64,000 nucleotides of DNA from Pseudomonas sp. UBA5706 (GTDB lineage Bacteria > Pseudomonadota > Gammaproteobacteria > Pseudomonadales > Pseudomonadaceae), in assembly GCF_002419965.1 (NCBI RefSeq), contig NZ_DIHC01000034.1, forward strand, positions 62,001 through 126,000, in the 5' to 3' direction. The position numbers and the translations under genes are program-made. This document shows, in pieces, positions 26,917-37,254 of this stretch. The notes below the pieces were generated by a model. The model did no database searches, was not told the DNA's origin, and saw nothing but the letters and a program-made list of their open reading frames with translations. Position 1 is the stretch's first letter. Every line of letters starts with the position of its first letter.

Positions 26917-28174
26917 TTGCCTTACTCAACACCAGTTGCAGCACGCCAGCCAGGATCAAGGCTGGCAGTGTTGCACCGATAGTCGGGTAGAGATTAGCCA
27001 GCAGGTGGTAGGTGACAATCCCGCCCAGCCAGGCAAGCAACGTCATCCAGCGCAACCCCACCGTCGCGGTGCCATGACGGCGACGACGCAGGATGAAATG
27101 ATCCACCAGAACCACGCCAAACAACGGTGCGAATACCGAACCGATCAGCAGTAGGAAATTCTGATACTGAGCCAATGGCGCGAAGCAGGCGATGAGCGTG
27201 CAGATAACGCCGATGGCCAGCGCCAGGTGCTCAACCTTCGCCTTTAACAAGATGCCGCTGGAAACCGCTGCCGAGTGAATGTCAGCGAAGGCATTTTCCG
27301 ATTCGTCGAGCAGAATCAACAGCAGTGGAATCCCCATCCCTGCCCCGGCCAATGCCAGTAACAATGCATTGGCTTCACCACTCGGCGCAAACGCCAGGGT
27401 GTAGGCGACGCCCAATGTCATCAACCAGAAGTTACCGATGAAAAAACCCAGCACCGTACCGCCGAACACGCCGCCCGCACGTTTGCCGAACCGCGAATAA
27501 TCGGCGATCAGTGGCAGCCAGGACAGCGGCATGGCGATAGCGATATCGAAACCCGCGGCGAACGGCAGCGAGCCATCTGCGGTATGTAACCAGAGTGCCG
27601 ATAGATCAGCCTTGGCCAGCAGGTTCCAGGTTAGCCAGAGACACGCCGCGAGCAGCAGCCAGATGCCCCATTTGCGCAGGATCTGCCTGACGAAAGTCAG
27701 AGGACCACTGACCGCAAGCAGGGTCGCAACGGCGCCAAATACCAAGGTCCAGAGCAGCGGACTGGCCCAAAGGCTGGATTCGGAAAACGCGCCCGCGCCC
27801 AGCAGACTGGCTGCATCGCGCATGACGATGATCTCGAACGAGCCCCACCCCACCAGTTGCAGCAGGTTCAGAATCGCCGGCACGCCCGCGCCTTTGTTAC
27901 CAAGACTGAGCTTGAGCGCGGCCATGGAAGACAGACCGGTGTCGCTGCCGATCACGCCAACAGCGGCGAGCAGCAAAACACCGACCAATGTGCCAAGGAA
28001 GATCGCCAGCATCGAGCCTGACATACCCAGCCCTGGCGCGAGCAACGCGCCGGTCTGCAGGACCATCAGGCCGATGCCGAGGGAAAACCACAGGGAAAAC
28101 AGATCGCGCGCGCCGAAGACACGTTTATTGGCGGGGACGGGAATGTCGGGTGAATAGGTACCGGGTGTGTTCAC
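26885..28174 (-). CDS. cytX: CytX-type hydroxymethylpyrimidine permease (NCS1 family)
   Basis: A 429-residue membrane transporter of about 12 helices from the nucleobase:cation symporter-1 (cytosine permease) family. Its position just downstream of thiC, under the TPP riboswitch, fits the CytX group thought to import the thiamine precursor HMP. FSLWFSLGIGLMVLQTGALL opens helix 1 and LQLVGWGSFEIIVMRDAASL follows in helix 3. The start is GTG 28174 (VNTPGTYSPDIP); the frame is open further upstream without a good start. The substrate is inferred from context only. Confidence 0.85.
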   Translation of the reverse strand: MNTPGTYSPDIPVPANKRVFGARDLFSLWFSLGIGLMVLQTGALLAPGLGMSGSMLAIFLGTLVGVLLLAAVGVIGSDTGLSSMAALKLSLGNKGAGVPAILNLLQLVGWGSFEIIVMRDAASLLGAGAFSESSLWASPLLWTLVFGAVATLLAVSGPLTFVRQILRKWGIWLLLAACLWLTWNLLAKADLSALWLHTADGSLPFAAGFDIAIAMPLSWLPLIADYSRFGKRAGGVFGGTVLGFFIGNFWLMTLGVAYTLAFAPSGEANALLLALAGAGMGIPLLLILLDESENAFADIHSAAVSSGILLKAKVEHLALAIGVICTLIACFAPLAQYQNFLLLIGSVFAPLFGVVLVDHFILRRRRHGTATVGLRWMTLLAWLGGIVTYHLLANLYPTIGATLPALILAGVLQLVLSKAISSGRGTVPV

Positions 28175-28203
28175 GTCATTTTCTCGGATGAACAAAACAA
28201 TGA

Positions 28204-28309
28204 TGATCGTTCCCACGCTTTGCGCGGGCATGCATGCCTGGACGCTCCGCGCCCCATGTGACGCCGAGCAACACCCATGGCGTTACCACGCAGAGCACGG
28301 GAACGATCA
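28204..28309. repeat. Long imperfect inverted repeat between thiC and cytX
   Basis: TGATCGTTCCCACGCT (28204-28219) and AGCACGGGAACGATCA (28294-28309) are inverted with two mismatches around GC-rich internal hairpins. The gttcccacgct...cgtgggaac motif is one I recognise as a dispersed Pseudomonas intergenic repeat. It may attenuate transcription from thiC into cytX or stabilise the 3' end. Confidence 0.6.
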
Positions 28310-28337
28310 GTCCCAACTTTTAGCTCGCCGCTCGCGG

Positions 28338-30224
<1,887 letters not shown>

Positions 30225-30408
30225 CACGGGCTCTCCAGACATCATCCAGCGGCGGATTGATTTGTCGGAGCTTGAGCCTGATTCGAACGGACGGAGGCAC
30301 CCTGAAACGAACACGGATGCTGAGAATCGAAAAACGAGGACTGTTCAAAAAATGAACGAAGACGACCCCGGACGACACTCAAGAGGACTCGCCGGGAGAC
30401 GAGAAATC

Positions 30409-30492
30409 TTGTTCCCTACGCAGGCGCTAACCTGATCAGGTTCAACGGGATCCGGATTATCCGATCTCAGCCTCATATCAAGGCACCCCGAC
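30409..30492 (-). ncRNA. TPP (THI-element) riboswitch
   Basis: On the minus strand the element begins CGGGGTGCC, has GGCTGAGA (the pyrimidine-sensor loop), then CCGTTGAACCTGATCAGG and GCGCCTGCGTAGGGAACAAG, the pyrophosphate-sensor helices. All the invariant THI-box blocks are present. It precedes thiC, so thiC and probably cytX should be repressed when thiamine pyrophosphate is abundant. The 184 nt between it and the thiC start would hold the expression platform. Confidence 0.97.
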
Positions 30493-30666
30493 AAGAACGG
30501 CGTCAGTCTAGACGCCGTGTATCGAAAACGCCAAGCGGGGAATTCAAACGCACGTTAAATGGCTGCTTAAGCGGATTGTTGTCGGGTTGCCACGGAACTA
30601 CACTCGCTGCGCGGCGCCAAAGCCGTCGGAACAAGACTTGGCGACAACAACTTCTAGGGAATGTCT

Positions 30667-32106
30667 ATGCTGCGCAAATTTTCACTGGCCATTGCCGTGT
30701 CGTGTGCTTCGAGTGCAATGGCCGCAGCAGCGGACTTGCCTCTACCGACCAGAACCGGGCTGGTCAGTGTCTATCAGGAGGCCGTGAACAATAACGCCGA
30801 CCTGGCTGCAGCGCGCGCCGATTATGACGCGCAGAAAGAAATCGTGCCCCAGGCCCGCGCCGGCCTGCTGCCGAATATCTCTGGCGGCGCCGATATTAAC
30901 GACACACGCACCAAGATCGACGAGCCGTCTGCGGTGATCAACCGCAGTGGCACGGTCTATCGCGCGACCCTGAGCCAGCCGATCTTCCGCGCTGATCGCT
31001 GGTTCCAGCTTAAGGCTGCCAAGGATGTCAGTGAGCAGGCGCTGTTGCAGTTGTCGGCGACCGAACAGAACCTGATCCTGCAAAGCGCCGAAGATTACTT
31101 CTCGGTGTTGCGCGCCCAGGACAACCTGGCCTCGACCAAGGCTGAAGAGGCGGCGTTCAAACGGCAGCTGGATCAGGCCAACGGGCGCTTCGATGTCGGC
31201 CTTTCGGACAAGACCGACGTGCTGCAGGCCCAAGCCAGTTACGACACCGCCCGCGCATCGCGAATCGTAGCCCAGCGCCAGGTGGACGACGCGTTTCAGG
31301 CCCTGATGACCCTGACCAACCGCGAATACAATTCCATCGAAGGCATCGTGCATACCCTGCCGGTGCTTGTCCCGACACCCAACGATGCGAAATCCTGGGT
31401 CGACACGGCTTCGCAGCAGAACCTCAATCTGCTGGCTAGCAACTATGCGGTCAGCGCCGCCGAAGAAACCCTGCGCCAGCGCAAGGCCGGCCACGCTCCG
31501 ACCGTCGATGCGGTGGCGCAGTACGAAAAAGGCGACAATGATCCCTTGGGTTTCAGTAACCCCAACTACACCGGGCAAGACTTCCACGGCAGCGTCGAGC
31601 AACGCACCATTGGTTTGCAGGTGAATATCCCGATCTACAGCGGCGGTCTGACCAGCTCGCAGGTGCGTGAGGCCTATGCCCGCCTCGGCCAGAGCGAGCA
31701 ACAGCGCGAGGGCATGCGTCGGCAGGTGGTGGAAAACACCCGCAACCTGCATCGCGCAGTGAACACCGATGTGGAGCAGGTCCAGGCGCGCAAACAGTCG
31801 ATCGTCTCCAGCCAGAGCGCGCTGGAGGCCACCGAAATCGGCTATCAGGTCGGTACGCGCAACATCGTCGACGTACTCGACGCGCAGCGTCAGTTGTACG
31901 CCTCGGTGCGCGATTACAACAACACTCGCTACGACTACATACTCGACAACCTGCGCCTGAAACAGGCAGCCGGAACCTTGAGCCCGGGGGATCTGCAGGA
32001 CCTGTCGCGCTTCCTGAAGCCTGACTACAACCCGGACAAGGATTTCCTGCCGCCGGATCTGGCGAAAGAGGCGGCGAAGAATTTTGAGCGGCCGAGCGCA
32101 AGGTAG
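30667..32106 (+). CDS. tolC: TolC-family outer-membrane efflux channel
   Basis: A 479-residue outer-membrane protein whose trimer forms the exit duct for type I secretion and multidrug pumps. The signal peptide ends about MAAAADLPLP. Two homologous halves are visible, with YRATLSQPIFRADRW / IGLQVNIPIYSGGLTSSQVR and DVGLSDKTDVLQAQ / QVGTRNIVDVLDAQRQLY as matching repeats. The start is chosen as ATG 30667 because AGGGA lies 6 nt upstream; an ATG two codons earlier has no spacing for it. No inner-membrane pump gene is adjacent. Confidence 0.93.
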   Translation: MLRKFSLAIAVSCASSAMAAAADLPLPTRTGLVSVYQEAVNNNADLAAARADYDAQKEIVPQARAGLLPNISGGADINDTRTKIDEPSAVINRSGTVYRATLSQPIFRADRWFQLKAAKDVSEQALLQLSATEQNLILQSAEDYFSVLRAQDNLASTKAEEAAFKRQLDQANGRFDVGLSDKTDVLQAQASYDTARASRIVAQRQVDDAFQALMTLTNREYNSIEGIVHTLPVLVPTPNDAKSWVDTASQQNLNLLASNYAVSAAEETLRQRKAGHAPTVDAVAQYEKGDNDPLGFSNPNYTGQDFHGSVEQRTIGLQVNIPIYSGGLTSSQVREAYARLGQSEQQREGMRRQVVENTRNLHRAVNTDVEQVQARKQSIVSSQSALEATEIGYQVGTRNIVDVLDAQRQLYASVRDYNNTRYDYILDNLRLKQAAGTLSPGDLQDLSRFLKPDYNPDKDFLPPDLAKEAAKNFERPSAR

Positions 32107-32172
32107 GCAGTTGATCTCGCCGAAGGGATGAATCATTAGCGCGGATCGCTTTTGTATCCTGCCCAAATAGCG

Positions 32173-32218
32173 TGGGCGTTCAGCTCGCGAGCAAGCTTGC
32201 TCCTGCTGGCTGCGCCCA
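32173..32218. repeat. Inverted repeat between tolC and waaA
   Basis: TGGGCG (32173-32178) and CGCCCA (32213-32218) flank the perfect palindrome GAGCAAGCTTGCTC (32189-32202). The cgagcaagcttgctcctg core is REP-like. It lies between two convergent genes and may end both transcripts. Confidence 0.55.
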
Positions 32219-32232
32219 GAATCAACAGCGAC

Positions 32233-33513
32233 TCAGTGCAGGACCAGCAGTTTTGCGATCCCGTCCAATAACCGCTGCAACGCCCCCTGATTGGCTTTCA
32301 TCACCTGCAACCCGGCGTCAGCCATAGCCCTGGCCTGCTGCGGCTGTTCGATCAGTCGCTGCACCACCGCTGCCAGCCCTGCTGAATCATTGACCTCTTC
32401 CAGCGCCCCGGCATTGCGCAGCATCGCAGCGATTTCGAGGAAGTTGAACAGGTGCGACCCACTGAGGATCGGTTTATCCAGCGCCGCCGGTTCCAGCAGG
32501 TTGTGGCCGCCATTGGGCACCAGGCTGCCACCGACGAAGGCGATGTCAGCCAGCGCATAGAGAAATAGCAGCTCGCCCATGGTGTCGCCGATCAGCACCG
32601 ACGTCCCGTTTGTCACAGGCGCAGCCGTGGAACGACGAACACTGGTGAAGCCCTGCTGCTGGCTCAGTGCGAACACGCTATCGAAGCGCTCGGGATGGCG
32701 CGGTACGAGAATCAGCAGGGCATCGGGGTGGCTTTTCAGCACGTCGCGGTGGGCGGTCAGCACCACTTCATCCTCGCCCGCGTGCGTACTGGCGGCGATC
32801 CACACAGGACGCACAGCCGTCTGCCAAGCCTCACGTTGTTGCGCCGCGCGCTCCAGCAGTTGCGGGTCGATGGTCAGGTCGAACTTGATCGAGCCGGTCA
32901 CTGTGACGCATTCCGGCCGCGCACCCAGATCACGAAAACGTTGAGCTTCGGTTTCGGTCTGCACGGCAATCAGGCTCATTTCAGCGAGCATTGGTCGGGT
33001 GAGTTTGGAGAACTTTCCATAGCCACGCGCAGAGCGTTCCGAAAGGCGCGCGTTAGCCAAGACCGTCGGGATCCCTCGCTTGGCACATTGATGAATGAGA
33101 TTGGGCCATAGTTCGGTTTCCATGATGACGCCGATCTTTGGCTGGATGTGATCAAGAAAGCGCCCCGCCGCCCAAGGGAAATCGTAAGGCAGGTAGCAAT
33201 GTTGAATGCGCGGCTCGTTGCCGAACATCGACTGGATGCGCTCGGACCCGGTCGGCGTCATGCAGGTGATGGTGATCGGCAGCTGTGGATAACGCACCAG
33301 CAGGGCGCGAATCATCGGTGCAGCGGCAATGCTTTCACCCACCGACACCGCGTGCACCCAGATGCCGCCTGTTTGCATCGGCGGCATCCCGCGAGCGAAA
33401 CGTTCACCGATACGTTGCGCGTACGCCGGGGCCTTGCGCGCACGCAGCCACAGGCGCAGAGCGATCAGTGGCAGGCCAAGGTGGAACAGTAAGGTGTAGA
33501 GAGTTCTATTCAT
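32233..33513 (-). CDS. waaA: Kdo transferase WaaA
   Basis: Adds two 3-deoxy-D-manno-octulosonate residues to lipid IVA at the inner membrane. It has 426 residues. An N-terminal membrane anchor (TLYTLLFHLGLPLIALRLWL) is followed by the GT30 domain with GIWVHAVSVGESIAAAPMIR, METELWPNLI, and GSLVPNGGHNLLEPAAL with FNFLEIAAML near the C-terminus. The start is ATG 33513; the frame runs open for 69 more codons upstream without family similarity. Confidence 0.97.
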   Translation of the reverse strand: MNRTLYTLLFHLGLPLIALRLWLRARKAPAYAQRIGERFARGMPPMQTGGIWVHAVSVGESIAAAPMIRALLVRYPQLPITITCMTPTGSERIQSMFGNEPRIQHCYLPYDFPWAAGRFLDHIQPKIGVIMETELWPNLIHQCAKRGIPTVLANARLSERSARGYGKFSKLTRPMLAEMSLIAVQTETEAQRFRDLGARPECVTVTGSIKFDLTIDPQLLERAAQQREAWQTAVRPVWIAASTHAGEDEVVLTAHRDVLKSHPDALLILVPRHPERFDSVFALSQQQGFTSVRRSTAAPVTNGTSVLIGDTMGELLFLYALADIAFVGGSLVPNGGHNLLEPAALDKPILSGSHLFNFLEIAAMLRNAGALEEVNDSAGLAAVVQRLIEQPQQARAMADAGLQVMKANQGALQRLLDGIAKLLVLH

Positions 33514-33643
33514 GGGCGCGGAGTTTATCAGCCATATGGACTTTATAGGATGAGCGTGGAGTCGCACGCACCCGCGCAATACTCCTTCGCACGCCTGCAG
33601 CACGCACTCCCTCGCCGTCCTCAAGGGAAGCTGGCGTCCGCGC

Positions 33644-33694
33644 CTGCGATCGCACAGACTCACGCTCAGACCGGTTTCGGGCGTGCGATCGCAG
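33644..33694. promoter_or_regulatory. Paired palindromes TGCGATCGCA upstream of the SMR gene
   Basis: The 10-bp perfect palindrome TGCGATCGCA occurs twice, at 33645-33654 and 33684-33693, extended to an inverted pair CTGCGATCGCAC / GTGCGATCGCAG. The copies are 39 bp apart and end about 70 bp before the SMR start, in the 251-bp gap to waaA. A dimer operator is possible, and so is a large stem-loop. The rest of this gap shows no gene. Confidence 0.45.
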
Positions 33695-33764
33695 ACTGCA
33701 TTAGTTTTGCGTGCTCTCAAGACCCGCCGGAATCGAACACCGCTTATTCGAAGAGAGCCCCATC

Positions 33765-34097
33765 ATGCCTGCCTACTACCTGCTCGCCATCGCCATCTGC
33801 GCCGAAGTCATCGGCACCGTTTCCATGAAAGCCGTCAAAGGCCTGAGTACGCCACTGCCGCTGCTGTTGGTGATCGTCGGTTACGCCGTGGCGTTCTGGA
33901 TGCTGACACTGGTGGTGCGAACTATCCCCGTGGGCGTCGCCTACGCGGTCTGGGCGGGAATGGGGATCGTCATGGTGAGCATCGCCGCGCTATTTATCTA
34001 TGGGCAGAAACTCGACCTGCCGGCCATTGCCGGCATGGGGCTGATCGTGGCAGGCGTGGGGGTGATCCAGCTGTTCTCGAAAACGGCCGGTCATTAA
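33765..34097 (+). CDS. Small multidrug resistance (SMR) family exporter
   Basis: A 110-residue protein with four membrane helices. Glu14 in the first helix (AICAEVIGTVSMK) is the proton/drug-binding residue, and YAVWAGMGIVMV is the SMR signature of helix 3. This fits the EmrE/Qac subgroup better than SugE/Gdx, but the distinction cannot be settled from motifs alone. Upstream I see no guanidine-riboswitch sequence. The ATG 33765 start follows a weak AGAGAG. Confidence 0.9.
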   Translation: MPAYYLLAIAICAEVIGTVSMKAVKGLSTPLPLLLVIVGYAVAFWMLTLVVRTIPVGVAYAVWAGMGIVMVSIAALFIYGQKLDLPAIAGMGLIVAGVGVIQLFSKTAGH

Positions 34098-34161
34098 GGG
34101 GGGTCATTGAAAAGCGCCTTCCCCTATAATGGCGCGATTCGCTTTGCCATCTGAGGTATCC

Positions 34162-35337
34162 ATGCCATCTGCTCTATCCACTGACGTTTTGATTGTCGGC
34201 GCAGGCGTTGCCGGTCTCTGGCTCAACGCGCGTCTGCGTCGGCAGGGTTTTTCGACAGTGCTGGTGGAGAGCGCCGGCCTCGGTGGCGGGCAGACCTTCA
34301 AGTCTCAGGGGATCATCCACGGCGGCGCCAAATACGCGCTGCATGGCGCGCTGTCCGGCGCCTCTGAAGCCATCGCCGATATGCCGCGCCGCTGGCGCGA
34401 AGCATTGGATGGCAACGGCGAACTGGATCTGCGCGGCGTACGATTGCTGTCCGAGGCCCATTACCTGTGGTCGCCGGGCACCATCGCCGGCAACCTCACC
34501 AGCTTTTTCGCCAGCAAGGCGGTGCGTGGCCGGGTCGATCAGGTCAAGGGCAGCGAGCTGCCCGCCGCCCTTCAGGACCCGCGTTTCAAGGGCAAGGTCT
34601 ATCGTCTGGCGGAGCTGGTGATCGACGTACCCAGCCTTGTTGCGAAACTGGCAGAACTGGCGGGTGACAGCCTGTTGGCAGGCGACGTCATCGAGCCGCT
34701 GCGCGATGAGGGCCAGTTAACCGGCCTGCGCGTCGACGGTCGCGACATCCGTGCCCAGCGCGTGGTGCTCAGTGCAGGCGAAGGCACTGCCGACCTGCTC
34801 AAGGCGTTCAACATCAGCCAGCCAACCATGCAGCGCCGGCCGTTGCACATGGTTCTGGTCAAGGGCCCGACACTCAAGCCGCTGTACGCACACTGCCTGG
34901 GCGCTGGGCCGAAGCCGCGCATTACCGTCACCACGCATCCAGCTGCGAACGGTCAGTGGGTGTGGTATCTGGGCGGCGATATCGCCGAAGCCGACGGCGT
35001 GGCCCGTGGACCCGCCGAGCAGATTGCCTTCGCAAAAAGAGAACTCTCGCAGCTGCTGCCGTGGGTCGATCTGGGTCAGGCGCAGTTCGCCACTTTGCGG
35101 GTGGATCGCGCAGAGCCGCAACAGAGCGGACTGGTCAGGCCTGACAACGCCTATCTCGACGTGCAGGGCCGCCTGCTGGTGGGCTGGCCGACCAAACTGG
35201 CGCTGGCACCGGATTTCGCCGATCGTGTCCTGGCCTCGTTGTCACACGACGGTATTCATCCGATTCCGCAACCGACCTATGGCGACCTGCCCCGGCCGTC
35301 ACTGGCTAAACCTGTGTGGGACGTGCTGCTGCCATGA
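34162..35337 (+). CDS. FAD-dependent oxidoreductase (DAO-like)
   Basis: A 391-residue flavoprotein. VLIVGAGVAGLWLNARLRRQ is the N-terminal dinucleotide-binding fold, followed by the FKSQGIIHGG substrate/flavin loop and a C-terminal substrate domain. It looks like the glycine/D-amino-acid oxidase superfamily, but the true substrate is unknown. ATG 34162 has GAGG 8 nt upstream. The next gene starts on its stop codon (ATGA), so the two act as a pair, as in P. aeruginosa PA4991-PA4992. Confidence 0.85.
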   Translation: MPSALSTDVLIVGAGVAGLWLNARLRRQGFSTVLVESAGLGGGQTFKSQGIIHGGAKYALHGALSGASEAIADMPRRWREALDGNGELDLRGVRLLSEAHYLWSPGTIAGNLTSFFASKAVRGRVDQVKGSELPAALQDPRFKGKVYRLAELVIDVPSLVAKLAELAGDSLLAGDVIEPLRDEGQLTGLRVDGRDIRAQRVVLSAGEGTADLLKAFNISQPTMQRRPLHMVLVKGPTLKPLYAHCLGAGPKPRITVTTHPAANGQWVWYLGGDIAEADGVARGPAEQIAFAKRELSQLLPWVDLGQAQFATLRVDRAEPQQSGLVRPDNAYLDVQGRLLVGWPTKLALAPDFADRVLASLSHDGIHPIPQPTYGDLPRPSLAKPVWDVLLP

Positions 35338-36143
35338 AAACCCTGCACGACCTGCATCGACCTTTGGGCAGCCTCGGCATCGACGTGTCCCCTATCGGCT
35401 TGGGGACCGTCAAGCTGGGCCGCGATCAGGGCGTTAAATACCCCAGCGGCTTCACCATTCCCAATGATGACGAAGCGCGCATGCTGCTCAAACAGGCGCG
35501 GGATCTGGGCGTCAACCTGATCGATACGGCCCCCGCCTACGGCCGCAGCGAAGAACGCCTCGGCCCGCTGCTGCGCGGTCAGCGTCGCGATTGGGTGATC
35601 GTCAGCAAGGTGGGCGAAGAATTCGAAGCGGGCCAGTCGAGCCACGACTTCAGCGCGGCGCACACACGGCTGTCGGTCGAGCGCAGTCTGAAACGTCTGG
35701 AAACAGATTTTATCGATCTGGTGCTGGTGCACTCCGACGGTAACGACCTACATGTGCTCACCGAATGCGGCGTCTACCCGACGCTGGCCGAACTCAAGCG
35801 TGAAGGCAAGATCCGCGGCTTCGGTTTTTCAGGCAAGACGGTTGAAGGCGCATTGCTGGCGCTGCAGCAAGGCGACTGCGCGATGGTCACTTACAACCTC
35901 ACTGAGCAAGGCGAAAAACCGGTCCTCGACTACGCTGCCTGCCATAACAGGGGCATCTTGATCAAAAAGGCCTTGGCCAGCGGGCACGTTTGCCTAAGCC
36001 CCGGTGTCGATCCTGTACAAGCCAGTTTCGAACTGCTGTTTGCACACCCTGGCGTGAGCGGTGCTATCGTCGGGACGATCAATCCTCTGCACCTGGCCCA
36101 TAACGTAGCAACCGCCGCCGCCGTGATACGCCGTCAAGCCTGA
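35334..36143 (+). CDS. Aldo/keto reductase
   Basis: A 269-residue TIM-barrel oxidoreductase. LGVNLIDTAPAYGRSEERLG carries the catalytic Asp and Tyr of the family, VIVSKVG the Lys, and LVLVHSDGND the position where most members have a catalytic histidine. The C-terminal SGAIVGTINPLHLAHNV binds the NADPH phosphate. It is translationally coupled to the upstream FAD oxidoreductase by a 4-bp overlap. The substrate is unknown. Confidence 0.9.
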   Translation: MKTLHDLHRPLGSLGIDVSPIGLGTVKLGRDQGVKYPSGFTIPNDDEARMLLKQARDLGVNLIDTAPAYGRSEERLGPLLRGQRRDWVIVSKVGEEFEAGQSSHDFSAAHTRLSVERSLKRLETDFIDLVLVHSDGNDLHVLTECGVYPTLAELKREGKIRGFGFSGKTVEGALLALQQGDCAMVTYNLTEQGEKPVLDYAACHNRGILIKKALASGHVCLSPGVDPVQASFELLFAHPGVSGAIVGTINPLHLAHNVATAAAVIRRQA

Positions 36144-36179
36144 AGTGGGCGGCCGACCCCAACGCAAGAAGGAGCCGAT

Positions 36180-37151
36180 ATGCCGCGAACCCTAATAAGA
36201 AAAAACCCCAGCAACTTCAAGACACTGCCGCTGCTCGTCGAAGCCACCCCGGAAAGCCTGAGCTACCAAAGCATCGGGATGCCGCTCAATTTCTCCCAGA
36301 CCCTGCAACGTCGGCGCAACATCGAAGTGGAGGACAGCGAACGGTTTTCCACCGAGCTGGCCAATCTTGGTGTGTCCGTGCGCCTGACCCTCAATTGGCA
36401 GAATCGCGATTACTGGGTGCTGGTGCGCCAGCGTCGTCAGGACCGGGGCGATGTGGTCTTGAAGCTGATTTCCGGTTATGTCCCGGCTCATGAGCTGAAC
36501 CTGCCGCTGCATACGGCGATCCAGGAAGTGGCCGAGGAATGCCTGATCGAAACGCCCCAAGGCTGGCTCGGTGGACGTTTCAATGAGACCTGGCTGCCCA
36601 CCCCTTACGCCGCGGCATTGCACTACCGCGAGGCCCTGCCCTTTCGCCTAAGCCCGTTGTCCGGTGCTGCGCGACCTGTGCGCTGTGGCAGCATGACGCT
36701 GATCGAGCGTCCCCGAGCCTATGTTCATCTGCCCACCGCTTCATTGCAGTTGATCTACGACCTGCGCCTGGAAGTGCCCAGAGAAGCACGACCGCTGAGC
36801 CTGTTTCACGTGGACGAGGTGCTGGAGAACGATCAGCTGGTCGCCCGGCTTAATCGCAGCAAACCTGATCTGTACCTGATGCCGCTGGAGAACGGCTCGC
36901 CGTTGCCGGAGCTATACACCCTCAAGAATGACAAGCTGACGCCCGCTGGTACGCGCGGTCTGTATTTGGCGGAAAGCTTCGCCGCCCAGGAAGGCTGGGT
37001 AGTGAAGGAGGAGCGGATTCGCTGGAAGGACTGGCTGCTGCAGCAAGGCATGACGCCGCCCAAGCCAGAAAAGACAGGGATCAAGCGCAGGTTGAAGGTG
37101 GGCGCCAAACAGCTGCTGCGCATTGCACGCAAGACGCTGCATAAGTCGTAG
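36180..37151 (+). CDS. Conserved Nudix-like protein of unknown function
   Basis: A 323-residue soluble protein with a good ribosome binding site (AAGGAG, 7 nt from the ATG). I recognise no confident family. Residues 99-123 hold a region close to a Nudix box: G99-x5-E105, then a nine-residue gap in place of seven, then Q115-E116-V-A-E119-E120-C-L-I in place of REUxEExGU. The acidic residues that would bind metal are kept while the Arg is Gln and the Gly is Leu. The C-terminus is strongly basic (about 292-323). It follows the aldo/keto reductase by 36 bp and faces hldE. Genes of this kind are sometimes labelled metal ABC transporter ATPase, but there is no P-loop here. Confidence 0.6.
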   Translation: MPRTLIRKNPSNFKTLPLLVEATPESLSYQSIGMPLNFSQTLQRRRNIEVEDSERFSTELANLGVSVRLTLNWQNRDYWVLVRQRRQDRGDVVLKLISGYVPAHELNLPLHTAIQEVAEECLIETPQGWLGGRFNETWLPTPYAAALHYREALPFRLSPLSGAARPVRCGSMTLIERPRAYVHLPTASLQLIYDLRLEVPREARPLSLFHVDEVLENDQLVARLNRSKPDLYLMPLENGSPLPELYTLKNDKLTPAGTRGLYLAESFAAQEGWVVKEERIRWKDWLLQQGMTPPKPEKTGIKRRLKVGAKQLLRIARKTLHKS

Positions 37152-37178
37152 GCAAACTCGCATGATCGGCAATGAACT

Positions 37179-37245
37179 CCTGTAGCACGACGCGTCGGCA
37201 GGAGCGACCTCTAAGGACGCCACCGCCAGCAAGCCGTGCTACAGG
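37179..37245. repeat. REP-type inverted pair between the Nudix-like gene and hldE
   Basis: CCTGTAGCACG (37179-37189) and CGTGCTACAGG (37235-37245) are perfectly inverted, and the second arm is preceded by gccagcaag. It sits between convergent genes and could end both transcripts. Confidence 0.7.
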
Positions 37246-37254
37246 GGGAATCGA

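Noticed and set aside
33514..33764. Possible guanidine (mini-ykkC) riboswitch before the SMR gene
   Set aside because: The two ACGR-loop hairpins typical of that RNA are not present; only the TGCGATCGCA palindromes stand out.
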